A DNA stretch of 13,506 bases from Mycolicibacterium porcinum. Lineage in GTDB: Bacteria; Actinomycetota; Actinomycetes; Mycobacteriales; Mycobacteriaceae. The position numbers and the translations under genes are program-made. Under the pieces are notes generated by a model. The model saw only the letters and a program-made list of their open reading frames with translations. It searched no databases and had not been told where the DNA came from. Shown in pieces: positions 1-6,170 of the stretch (position 1 is the first letter of the stretch; each line of letters begins with the position of its first letter). The stretch lies in the NCBI GenBank assembly GCA_001942045.1, contig MSTD01000030.1:61555-75060 (forward strand), read 5' to 3'.

Positions 1-205
1 GCATCGGGCAGACCGACTGTCCGAGCGCCACGGCCTGGGCCGGGTCCACGGCGCTCACGCCCGCCTGCCCCAGCGTGTCGACGAACGTCTGATCCACCGG
101 ATCGGCCTGAGCCGGCGCAGCGATCACGACGGCCGCAATCCCGGTAACCGCTGCGGCTCCCATCGTGGAGAGCATTCGGGAAAACCGGATCACGTTGCGC
201 CGCAT
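1..205 (-). CDS. DUF732-type secreted protein, C-terminus cut off by window edge
   Basis: Reading down the minus strand from the ATG at 205-203 gives 68 residues before the window ends. Residues 1-34 form a Sec signal peptide: a basic start (MRRNVIRFSR), a hydrophobic Ala/Val/Ile stretch and a likely cleavage site at APAQA/DP. The mature part begins DPVDQTFVDTLGQAGV and reaches a Cys in VCPM. This is the usual opening of mycobacterial DUF732 proteins, which are small exported proteins of unknown function with a Cys pair; the second Cys would lie outside the window. No Shine-Dalgarno is visible before the ATG, but a TACGAT -10-like element ends 7 nt upstream, so the mRNA may be leaderless. A second in-frame ATG at codon 15 would cut into the signal peptide and is less likely. 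The family call is by eye. Confidence 0.82.
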   Translation of the reverse strand, partial: MRRNVIRFSRMLSTMGAAAVTGIAAVVIAAPAQADPVDQTFVDTLGQAGVSAVDPAQAVALGQSVCPM

Positions 206-212
206 GGCCGTA

Positions 213-218
213 ATCGTA
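213..218 (-). promoter_or_regulatory. Candidate -10 element for a leaderless transcript
   Basis: The minus strand reads TACGAT, matching the mycobacterial TANNNT -10 pattern. Seven bases separate it from the ATG of the DUF732-type gene, so transcription would begin at or next to the start codon. There is no Shine-Dalgarno in the 56-bp gap, which agrees with a leaderless mRNA. No convincing -35 element is seen. The site is inferred from sequence only. Confidence 0.35.
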
Positions 219-261
219 CGGGCCGGCCCGGCGCACCTGACGCCGAGGTCCTGCCCCGCTG

Positions 262-825
262 TCAGATCCCGCCCCAGGCCGAGTCGAGTTCCTTGGCCAC
301 GTCGATCACCTTGGCCTGTTCGGATGCCGGGCTGTCGATCTCGCCGGCCACGTGCGCGGCGATGAACCGCTTGATCTCGGCGTCCACGCCGGCCAGGATG
401 CGCAGCACCTCGGCGCGCAGCGACTTGGAGGTGACGTGGATCGAGATGTCCGACGGCCGAGGCTTCTTGACATCGAGGATCAGCAGAAGTGGTTCGGCGG
501 CCAGTGCCGAGGCGCGCAGGGCGATCTCGCCGAACACCATGAACTTGGGCCGGTCGATGCGCAGGTCGATCACCATGTCGATCTCGAGCGGGATCCGGAT
601 GGAGAACGTGATGGTTTCGCCCACGATGCGGCTCACCCGAGGCTTCTGGATCTTGACCCGAGCGGTGACCTTGGCGATCTTGCCCGGTCCCTGTGCGATG
701 GGCCCCATCTCGAATGCGTCGCCGGCGATCGCGCCGATGGCGTCACCGACCCGTTCCTCGGATACGGCCACCTCGAAGAACCGGCGACCGAATTCTTCGT
801 AGGTGATGTAAGCGTGATCAGCCAT
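262..825 (-). CDS. Conserved mycobacterial-type protein of unknown function, beta-rich
   Basis: 187 residues with no signal peptide and no membrane segment. The N-terminus (MADHAYITYEEFGRRFFEVAV) looks helical. Residues of about 50-135 are a series of amphipathic beta-strands with alternating hydrophobic residues (for example KIAKVTARVKIQKPRV, ITFSIRIPLEIDMVIDLRI). The last 50 residues are helical and charged. A long beta meander flanked by helices resembles lipid-binding tube or sheet proteins, but no catalytic motif is visible and I cannot name a family. The start at 825 is well supported: AGAGGG lies just upstream of the ATG on the minus strand. The gene follows the NTF2-like gene by 60 bp on the same strand, so the two may be co-transcribed. 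Third-position GC bias agrees with a real gene. Confidence 0.85.
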   Translation of the reverse strand: MADHAYITYEEFGRRFFEVAVSEERVGDAIGAIAGDAFEMGPIAQGPGKIAKVTARVKIQKPRVSRIVGETITFSIRIPLEIDMVIDLRIDRPKFMVFGEIALRASALAAEPLLLILDVKKPRPSDISIHVTSKSLRAEVLRILAGVDAEIKRFIAAHVAGEIDSPASEQAKVIDVAKELDSAWGGI

Positions 826-885
826 GATCCCTCTACGGTCTCACGACGAGGTGCGGGGACGGTGCAGCCGGGCCGGTTTGCCTCG

Positions 886-1686
886 TCACGTCTCGTCCGC
901 GTAGTGGCGCAACCGGGTGACGGCACGAGCCCCGCGGCCGAGATCGGCGATCAGCACGGCCCGGCGCCCATCGCGGTCCAGGCCGGCCACCACACTGGAC
1001 CCGGACGCGATCAGCTTGCGCCACGACGCGCCCGAGGCGCGTTCCACCAACCCGGATGTGCTCAGCGGTCCGTCGTCACCGGCGCAGATGACGGTGCCCG
1101 CACCCAGCCGCCGTTGTACCGCCACCGCGTCCCCGGCGCACAGGTCGTCGAGCAGCCCGGCGATCAGACGCTTGCCGGCCCGGCCGGCGCCGCCCATTCC
1201 CTTGGCGAATCCGAGCGCGCCCGTCGGTCCCTGGTTGCGCAGCAATGCGGCGGACAGGCGGAGTCCGACGGGGACGGCGCCGAGGCCGGCCCGGGCGAAC
1301 TGCCCGATCATGGCGGGCAGTTCCCAGTACGCCTGCAGTGCGGCGATGCCCGCTCCGTCGCCGACGGGCGAAACCACGTAGCGCAGGTAGGCCGGAATCC
1401 GCATCGTCACCGACGGGCTCATCGCGACTTCGAGCTCGAGATCGCGGATCACCGTCGACCCGCTGACGATGTCGACGTCCCGGTGGAAGGTGATGTCGCG
1501 CGGGGCGATGAAGGTGTTGTAGAACCGCTCGATCTCGGCGGCGCCACGGTGCGGCCGCGAGCCCACGGGGTCCTCGACCTGTCCGCCCGCAGCGAACAGC
1601 CCCACCCATCCCTGTCGGTCGTGCGCACCCGCTGCCTGCGGTGACAACTCGACGGTGGCCAGCAGCTCGTCCCGTGTGAATGACAT
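886..1686 (-). CDS. NTF2-like (SnoaL/ketosteroid-isomerase-like) protein with a long C-terminal extension
   Basis: 266 residues. Residues of about 1-120 have the pattern of an NTF2-like fold: an N-terminal helix ending in HDRQGWVGLFAAGGQVEDPVGS, then GAAEIERFYNTFIAP, then strands ending ITFHRDVDIVSGSTVIRDLELEVAM. In this superfamily such domains are small-molecule isomerases, cyclases or binding proteins, often near steroid or lipid genes. Residues 125-175 are Gly/Ala-rich linker and helices. The remainder (LLDDLCAGDAVAVQRRLGAG onward, with strands VVAGLDRDGRRAVLIADL) looks like a second, shorter NTF2-like unit. Single-domain SnoaL proteins are about 120-150 residues, so this is about double. 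The ATG lies at 1686-1684, and the 90-bp divergent gap is shared with the gene starting at 1777. The substrate is unknown. Confidence 0.82.
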   Translation of the reverse strand: MSFTRDELLATVELSPQAAGAHDRQGWVGLFAAGGQVEDPVGSRPHRGAAEIERFYNTFIAPRDITFHRDVDIVSGSTVIRDLELEVAMSPSVTMRIPAYLRYVVSPVGDGAGIAALQAYWELPAMIGQFARAGLGAVPVGLRLSAALLRNQGPTGALGFAKGMGGAGRAGKRLIAGLLDDLCAGDAVAVQRRLGAGTVICAGDDGPLSTSGLVERASGASWRKLIASGSSVVAGLDRDGRRAVLIADLGRGARAVTRLRHYADET

Positions 1687-1764
1687 ATGGATCGTTTACC
1701 ACCCCGCCCCGGCGCCCGTGCGCGCACACTGGAGTTGGACACGTGGGGCTTGCCCACAACCACC

Positions 1765-1770
1765 GAGGAG
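1765..1770 (+). promoter_or_regulatory. Ribosome binding site that fixes the start at 1777
   Basis: GAGGAG lies six bases before the ATG at 1777. The reading frame is open further upstream to an ATG at 1687, but that start overlaps the edge of the divergent gene's control region and has no Shine-Dalgarno. The 1777 start is therefore preferred. Confidence 0.75.
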
Positions 1771-1776
1771 AGCGCA

Positions 1777-2163
1777 ATGAGTGGCAGTGGACCGTTCGGG
1801 TTCGACCCCGAGGACTTCGACCGCGTCGCCCGCGAGGCCGGCGAGGGACTGCGCGATGCCCTCGACGGGTTGGGCAAATTCTTGGGCAACCCTGGTCAGG
1901 GCGTCGGCTGGGCGGGGCTGCTGGATGAGGTGGCCCGGTTCTCGCGGCCCAGGACCGAGCCGGAGACCACCGGTGAGAAGGGTGACGGGGTGTGGGCGAT
2001 CTACACCGTCGACGACGCCGGCGGTGCCCACATCGAGCAGGTTTACCCCAATGAGCTCGAGGCGCTGCGGGCCAACGCGAGCAACACCGATCCGGACCGC
2101 CGGGTGCGGTTCCTGCCGTACGGCATCGCGGTCAGCGTGCTCGATACCGATACCGGCGAGTAA
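1777..2163 (+). CDS. Small acidic conserved protein of unknown function
   Basis: 128 residues, acidic, with no signal peptide or membrane helix. The first half (SGPFGFDPEDFDRVAREAGEG, then ALDGLGKFLGNPGQG) is Gly-rich and probably helical or flexible. The second half is a compact domain: a strand at VWAIYTVDDAGGAHIEQVY, a helix at PNELEALRANAS, then DPDRRVRFLPYGIAVSVLD. The order strand, acidic turn, 'YPNELEALR', 'RVRFLPYGI' is one I associate with small actinobacterial proteins of unknown function, but I cannot assign a family. The start is fixed by GAGGAG at 1765. The gene is divergent from the NTF2-like gene and is followed after 113 bp by a secreted protein gene that has its own promoter-like element. 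Confidence 0.8.
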   Translation: MSGSGPFGFDPEDFDRVAREAGEGLRDALDGLGKFLGNPGQGVGWAGLLDEVARFSRPRTEPETTGEKGDGVWAIYTVDDAGGAHIEQVYPNELEALRANASNTDPDRRVRFLPYGIAVSVLDTDTGE

Positions 2164-2203
2164 CAACGGACCCAATTGCCGACTGCTCGACGCGGTGACC
2201 GGC

Positions 2204-2209
2204 TAGGCT
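2204..2209 (+). promoter_or_regulatory. Candidate -10 element upstream of the secreted four-Cys protein gene
   Basis: TAGGCT in the context GGCTAGGCT matches TANNNT and is a common look for mycobacterial -10 elements. It would give a leader of about 60 nt before the ATG at 2277. A TTGCCG at 2176-2181 is -35-like but is 22 bp away, which is too long to be convincing. GAGGG at 2266-2270 is the Shine-Dalgarno of the downstream gene. Confidence 0.4.
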
Positions 2210-2232
2210 TCTGGCCCAAAGTCAACGAACTG

Positions 2233-2259
2233 GCCGGCCTCATTCGACCGGCGGCCGGC
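2233..2259 (+). other. GC-rich inverted repeat in the leader of the secreted protein gene
   Basis: GCCGGCC at 2233-2239 and GGCCGGC at 2253-2259 are perfect complements separated by 13 nt. The hairpin would sit in the 5' leader just before the Shine-Dalgarno. In such GC-rich DNA a 7-bp arm can occur by chance, so a regulatory role is only a possibility. Confidence 0.22.
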
Positions 2260-2276
2260 AATGCTGAGGGTGGAAC

Positions 2277-2714
2277 ATGATTCGCGAACTCTTCGCCACG
2301 ACGGCGGTCGCCGCGGCGGCACTGGCAACAGCGATCTCGGCCGCGCCGGGTGCCGTGGCCGACGACGGAAGCAACATGTACCCGGACAATCCGGGCCGCT
2401 ACCCCACCGACGTCCCCGGCATGAGCTATGAGGCTTCCAACGGCGCGCCCTGCTACAGCTGGGAACGCAACGTGTTCGGCCGCGGCCCGGGTGGCACGGC
2501 GATGCAGTGCCGGTGGATTCCGAACCAGTGGCCGCCGGTGTACACGGGCTTCTGGACCTACGCCTACCCGCTGCACGGGGTGCAGGAGATCGGCTCGCCA
2601 TGCCCCGGTCCGCAGTCCGCGGCACAGTCCCCTGACGGCCGGCCGATGTTGTGCCTCGGGGAGCAGGGCTGGCAACCGGGCGTGCTGACCGGCGACGGGT
2701 TCTTCCCGGTCTGA
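2277..2714 (+). CDS. Secreted four-cysteine protein of unknown function
   Basis: 145 residues. Residues 1-28 are a Sec signal peptide (MIRELFATTAVAAAALATAI, cleavage probably after AVA at 28, before DDGSN). The mature protein of about 117 residues is rich in Pro, Gly, Trp and Tyr. It has four cysteines at 59, 78, 109 and 126, which suggests two disulfides in a small extracytoplasmic domain. Motifs around them are APCYSW, AMQCRWIPNQWPPVY, GSPCPGPQ and PMLCLGEQGWQPG. I see no catalytic motif, lipobox or membrane anchor. Small exported Trp/Pro-rich proteins with paired Cys are frequent in mycobacteria and mostly uncharacterised. A good Shine-Dalgarno (GAGGG, six bases before the ATG) supports the start. 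It is followed after 95 bp by the FadD19-like gene, which appears to have its own promoter. Confidence 0.88.
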   Translation: MIRELFATTAVAAAALATAISAAPGAVADDGSNMYPDNPGRYPTDVPGMSYEASNGAPCYSWERNVFGRGPGGTAMQCRWIPNQWPPVYTGFWTYAYPLHGVQEIGSPCPGPQSAAQSPDGRPMLCLGEQGWQPGVLTGDGFFPV

Positions 2715-2751
2715 CGCCGGCCTGAGGCGCGGGTCACATCCCCTCGGCCAT

Positions 2752-2757
2752 ACAGTG
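2752..2757 (+). promoter_or_regulatory. Candidate -10 element upstream of the FadD19-like gene
   Basis: TACAGT matches TANNNT and lies 52 bp before the chosen start at 2810. No clear -35 hexamer is present at the expected distance. A start near 2764 would give a leader of about 45 nt containing the AGGAG Shine-Dalgarno. Confidence 0.3.
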
Positions 2758-2800
2758 AAGTGATCCGTGTATGGTCGTGGGGCCCGAATCCGTGCACACC

Positions 2801-2805
2801 AGGAG
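2801..2805 (+). promoter_or_regulatory. Ribosome binding site that fixes the FadD19-like start at 2810
   Basis: AGGAG lies four bases before the ATG at 2810. The frame is open to an earlier ATG at 2771, but that would add 13 residues (MVVGPESVHTRSA) that do not look like part of the family and has no Shine-Dalgarno. The 2810 start gives the expected MSADVKFDLSTVF beginning. Confidence 0.72.
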
Positions 2806-2809
2806 TGCC

Positions 2810-4483
2810 ATGAGCGCCGACGTCAAGTTCGACCTGTCCACAGTGTTCTCCACGGTCGCAAAGGCCGTGCCCGATCAAACCTTCCTGGTGTGGCGCGATC
2901 GCCGGTTCAGCTACGCCGAGTTCGACGCCCGCGTCGACGGATTCGCCCGCTATCTGGTGTCGGCCGGTCTCGGGGTGCACACCGAGCGCGACGGGCTGGC
3001 CGGCCACGAATCGGGTCAGGACCATCTCGGCATCTACCTGCGCAACGGCAACGAGTACCTCGAATCGATGATCGGCAGCTACCGCGCTCGGGTGGCGCCG
3101 TTCAACGTGAGCTATCGCTACGTGGAGGAGGAACTCCTCTACCTGCTGAAGGATTCCAATTCCCGGGCGGTGATCTACAACGCCGAGTTCGCGCCCCGGG
3201 TGGCGGCGATCCGCGACCAGCTGCCGAACCTGCAGGTGCTCATCCAGGTCGCCGACGAATCAGGCAACGAACTGCTGCCCGGTGCCGTCGATTACGAGAC
3301 GGCCCTGAACACCCCCGCCCCGGAATCCGGCATGCCGACCCCGTCGGGCGACGACCTGTACATCCTCTACACCGGCGGCACCACCGGCATGCCCAAGGGC
3401 GTGCTGTGGCGCCAGCACGACATCTTCCTGTCCTCGATGGGCGGTCGGCCGTTCGGCAGCGACACCTTCATCGCGTCGTACGAGGAACTCGCCGAGCGGG
3501 CCCGCACCGCGGGCGGCGGACTGTCACTGCTGATGATCCCGCCGTTCATGCACGGTGCCGCGCAGTGGGCCGCCTACAACGCCATCACGATGGGCGGGAA
3601 GCTCGTGATCCCCGACGATGTGGTGCGGATGCGCCCCGACAACGTGTTGACGCTCGCCGCACGGGAACGGGTGCTGAGCATCCCGGTGGTCGGCGACGCC
3701 ATCGCCCGGCCGCTGATCGACGAGATCGAGAAGGGCGATTACGACCTGTCCGGCCTGTTCACGATCAGCAACGGCGGCGCACCGCTGTCACCGACCGTGC
3801 GGGAACGCATCCTGGCCGCCCTGCCGCACCTGATGCTGCTCGACGCCGTTGGTTCCTCGGAGTCGGGCACCCAGATGAGCACCGCGTCCACCGCGGGCAC
3901 CGATTCCGAGGCGGCCACCTTCAGCGCGCAGTCGGACACCGCGGTGGTGGCCGAGGACATGTCGAGGGTGCTCGGCCCCGGTGAGGGCGGCGGCTGGCTG
4001 GCGCGGCGCGACCTGATCCCGCTGGGGTATCTGGGCGACGAGGCCAAGACCGCGCGCACCTTCCCCACCATCGACGGCGTCCGCTGGGCCGTCCCGGGTG
4101 ACCGGGCAAATGTCTTGGAAGACGGCCGGATTCAGCTGCTGGGCCGCGATTCGGTCACCATCAACTCCGGCGGAGAGAAGATCTTCGTCGAGGAGGTCGA
4201 GCGCGCCGTCGCCGCGCACCCCGCCGTCTACGACGTGGTCGTGGTCGGCCGTCCCTCGGAGCGTTGGGGCAACGAGGTCGTGGCGGTCGTGCAGTTCGCC
4301 GAAGGCGCGTCGGCCACCGACGAGGAACTCGCATCGGTGTGTGAGCGGACGATCGCGCGCTACAAGATCCCGAAGGCATTCGTCCGGTCCGAGCAGATCG
4401 TGCGCTCCCCCGCGGGCAAGGCCGATTATCGCTGGGCCAAATCGGTGGCCACCGAGCACGCCGGGGCGGTCAGCGCTTCGTAG
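2810..4483 (+). CDS. Acyl-CoA synthetase, FadD19-like (ANL superfamily)
   Basis: 557 residues. It activates a carboxylic acid through an acyl-adenylate and then forms the CoA thioester. Core motifs are present: the P-loop YTGGTTGMPKG from Tyr187, the GSSESG motif at 348-353, WAVPGD at 426-431 in the place of the usual Y-x-TGD, and the C-terminal catalytic lysine in RSPAGKADYRWAK (Lys537). The spellings GGTTGMPKGVLWR, GSSESG and RSPAGK-DYRWAK are those I recall for FadD19, the steroid side-chain CoA ligase of mycobacteria, so I place it in that subgroup rather than with medium- or long-chain FadDs. An insertion of about 18 residues (HTERDGLAGHESGQDH, near residue 60) sets it apart from FadD19 itself. 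The true substrate is unknown. It ends 9 bp from the convergent SRPBCC gene. Confidence 0.92.
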   Translation: MSADVKFDLSTVFSTVAKAVPDQTFLVWRDRRFSYAEFDARVDGFARYLVSAGLGVHTERDGLAGHESGQDHLGIYLRNGNEYLESMIGSYRARVAPFNVSYRYVEEELLYLLKDSNSRAVIYNAEFAPRVAAIRDQLPNLQVLIQVADESGNELLPGAVDYETALNTPAPESGMPTPSGDDLYILYTGGTTGMPKGVLWRQHDIFLSSMGGRPFGSDTFIASYEELAERARTAGGGLSLLMIPPFMHGAAQWAAYNAITMGGKLVIPDDVVRMRPDNVLTLAARERVLSIPVVGDAIARPLIDEIEKGDYDLSGLFTISNGGAPLSPTVRERILAALPHLMLLDAVGSSESGTQMSTASTAGTDSEAATFSAQSDTAVVAEDMSRVLGPGEGGGWLARRDLIPLGYLGDEAKTARTFPTIDGVRWAVPGDRANVLEDGRIQLLGRDSVTINSGGEKIFVEEVERAVAAHPAVYDVVVVGRPSERWGNEVVAVVQFAEGASATDEELASVCERTIARYKIPKAFVRSEQIVRSPAGKADYRWAKSVATEHAGAVSAS

Positions 4484-4493
4484 CCCGAAGGCT
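4472..4493. terminator. Possible bidirectional hairpin between converging genes
   Basis: CTTCG (4476-4480) and CGAAG (4486-4490) pair around the loop TAGCC, which contains the FadD19-like stop codon. With one bulged base, AGC (4472-4474) and GCT (4491-4493) extend the stem to 8 bp, reaching the stop codon of the opposing gene. There is no U-run on either strand, so it would not be a standard intrinsic terminator. Confidence 0.28.
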
Positions 4494-4951
4494 CAGGCCC
4501 CGAACAGTTTTCCGATGGCGGCGAGCATCGTGGTGTGGGCGGCAACCGCCTGGCCCACGGTGATCGCCAGCAGTGGCCGCGGCGCCGCGATGGTCAGGTC
4601 CTCGGTGATCCGGGTCCCGGACTCGGTGGCCGTGAAGTCCACCCGGCTGTCCAACCGCACCTGCGGGAACTGCCGAGCCTGGGCGGTCACCACACCCGCC
4701 GCGGGGACGATGAGCCGCGCCCGGTAGGTGATCGGAAGAGCGAATGGCCCCAACGGGATTCGGTCGCGGACCTGATAATCCTGCCGGTATCCGTCGGCCA
4801 GCTCCACCCGGGACGTGCTGCGGACCCACTGCACGAGGGGATGCACCTGGGAGATGTGGTCCAGGTCGACGTAGAACGCCCGCACCTGCTCCGGTGGCGC
4901 GGGCACCTCACCGCTGACGCTGCGCCGGGCCTGCCCGATCCAGATGTTCAC
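4493..4951 (-). CDS. SRPBCC (START-like / polyketide cyclase-type) protein
   Basis: 152 residues. The order of elements fits the SRPBCC helix-grip fold: a first strand with ARRSVSGEVPAPPEQVRAFY and the DLDHISQVHPLVQWV segment that is typical after helix 1-2, then long strands (YRQDYQVRDRIPLG, ITYRARLIVPAAGVVTAQ, VRLDSRVDFTATESGTRITEDLTI), and a C-terminal helix (AVAAHTTMLAAIGKLFG) that closes the cavity. Such proteins bind hydrophobic ligands; some are cyclases or hydrolases. No catalytic residue can be assigned. The start is a GTG at 4951-4949 with only a weak GGGCGG upstream. The gene follows the P450 by 37 bp on the same strand and is probably the last gene of the SDR-P450-SRPBCC operon, suggesting a role in binding or processing the P450 substrate or product. 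Confidence 0.85.
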   Translation of the reverse strand: MNIWIGQARRSVSGEVPAPPEQVRAFYVDLDHISQVHPLVQWVRSTSRVELADGYRQDYQVRDRIPLGPFALPITYRARLIVPAAGVVTAQARQFPQVRLDSRVDFTATESGTRITEDLTIAAPRPLLAITVGQAVAAHTTMLAAIGKLFGA

Positions 4952-4957
4952 GCCGCC

Positions 4958-4979
4958 CAGTTCACCACAGTCAGTTCAC
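4958..4979. repeat. Short direct repeat CAGTTCAC x2 between P450 and SRPBCC genes
   Basis: CAGTTCAC occurs at 4958-4965 and again at 4972-4979, a period of 14 bp, inside the 37-bp gap between the two genes. On the coding strand it reads GTGAACTG. No function is apparent and chance is possible. Confidence 0.4.
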
Positions 4980-4988
4980 TGAGGTCGG

Positions 4989-6170
4989 TCAAACTACGAT
5001 GCGCAGCTGCTCCCAACCACGCACCGTCGAGGTGGGCGCGAGTTTCGCACTGTCGTAGTCGATCTCCCATTCCGGGAACCGGTTCAACAGCTCGTCGAGC
5101 GCGACGCGTCCCTCCAGCCGGGCCAGGTTGGCACCCAGGCAGTAGTGCAGCCCCTTGCCGAAGGTCAGGTGGCTGATGTTGTCGCGATGGATGTCGAAGG
5201 TATCGGGATCGCGGTAACGACGTGGGTCGCGGTTGGCCGCCCCGAACAGCAGTAGCATCGCGCTGCCGGCCGGCACGGTGGTGTCGTCGTATTCGAAATC
5301 TCTTGCCACCCAGCGCGCCACGTGCGGGCCGGTGGGTTCGAAGCGCAGTGTCTCGTCGACCGCCCGGGTCAGCAGCGACCTGTCCTGCTCCACCTCGCGA
5401 CGCTGTTCGGGATGTTCGGCGAGCACCTTCGCCAGCCAGCCGATGAGCCGTCCGGTGGTCTCGTTGCCCGCGCCGGCCACCACCTGCGTGTAGTGCAAAA
5501 CTTCCTTGCGGTCGAGCTTGCGGGTTACCCCGTGCTCGTCGGTGAACTCGACGTTGAGCAGCGCCGTCATCAGGTCGTCGGAGGGATTGTGGGATCGCCA
5601 TTCGACGTAGTCGGCATAGATCCGACCGTCGGCGATGCGGTCGGCCTGCACGACCTTCATCGGCGCGCCGGGCTTGGTGCGCAGGTTGGCGTCGTTCGCG
5701 TCGCGCACCCCGATCTGCTCGGATTCCGGTATTCCGAGCAGCATTCCGATCACCCGCATCGGCATCATCGACGCCAGTTCGGCGATGATGTCGAATCCAC
5801 CCGAGCCGACCAGCGGGTCCAGGCAACGCACGCAGAACTGCCGGATCTGGTCCTCGATCTCGGCCATCCGCCGTGGCGTGAACACCCGTGACATCAGCCC
5901 GCGCAACAGGGTGTGCATGGGCGGGTCCTCGAACATCATCACGCCCGGCGGCATGTCGAAGTCGGATTTGACCAGTTCGAGGATGTCACTTCGGCTGTTG
6001 GAGAAGGTTTCCCAGTCCGACAGCGCCTTCTCGACATCGGCGTGCCGGGACAGTGCCCAGAAGTCGTAGCGCTCGTTGTGGTAAATCGGGGCCTCGTCGC
6101 GCAGCCGAGCGTAGACCGGGTAGGGGTCGGCCACGATTCCGACGTCGTACGGGTCGTAATAGACGGTCAT
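4989..6170 (-). CDS. Cytochrome P450
   Basis: 393 residues, the size of a soluble bacterial class I P450. Visible motifs are the I-helix oxygen-activation motif AGAGNETT (232-239), the K-helix ETLR (Glu273/Arg276), and the heme-binding loop FGKGLHYCLGANLARLEG with the thiolate ligand Cys344. The N-terminus (YYDPYDVGIVADPYPVYARLRDEAP) is typical of mycobacterial P450s. It would need a ferredoxin and reductase, and none is encoded in this window. The start is taken at the ATG 6170-6168, because it overlaps the SDR stop codon as ATGA. A TTG three codons upstream is the only alternative. The gene is coupled to the SDR and followed by the SRPBCC gene, so hydroxylation followed by alcohol oxidation is the likely order. 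I cannot assign a CYP family with confidence and the substrate is unknown. Confidence 0.95.
   Translation of the reverse strand: MTVYYDPYDVGIVADPYPVYARLRDEAPIYHNERYDFWALSRHADVEKALSDWETFSNSRSDILELVKSDFDMPPGVMMFEDPPMHTLLRGLMSRVFTPRRMAEIEDQIRQFCVRCLDPLVGSGGFDIIAELASMMPMRVIGMLLGIPESEQIGVRDANDANLRTKPGAPMKVVQADRIADGRIYADYVEWRSHNPSDDLMTALLNVEFTDEHGVTRKLDRKEVLHYTQVVAGAGNETTGRLIGWLAKVLAEHPEQRREVEQDRSLLTRAVDETLRFEPTGPHVARWVARDFEYDDTTVPAGSAMLLLFGAANRDPRRYRDPDTFDIHRDNISHLTFGKGLHYCLGANLARLEGRVALDELLNRFPEWEIDYDSAKLAPTSTVRGWEQLRIVV

Noticed and set aside
352..1644. Long plus-strand open frame of 430 codons
   Set aside because: It lies opposite the two minus-strand genes at 262-825 and 886-1686, spans their intergenic gap, and its protein is a low-complexity Arg/Gly/Asp/His mix without domains. 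It is a GC-rich shadow frame.
1687..1776. 30-codon N-terminal extension of the small acidic protein
   Set aside because: The extension has no Shine-Dalgarno and its composition (PPRPGARART) is not protein-like here, whereas GAGGAG stands right before the ATG at 1777.
2767..3984. Open frame of 405 codons on the plus strand
   Set aside because: It is a shifted frame inside the FadD19-like gene with an Arg-rich, domain-free product.
4948..5826. Minus-strand open frame of 292 codons
   Set aside because: It is a shifted frame within the P450 gene; the heme-binding and ExxR motifs belong to the P450 frame.
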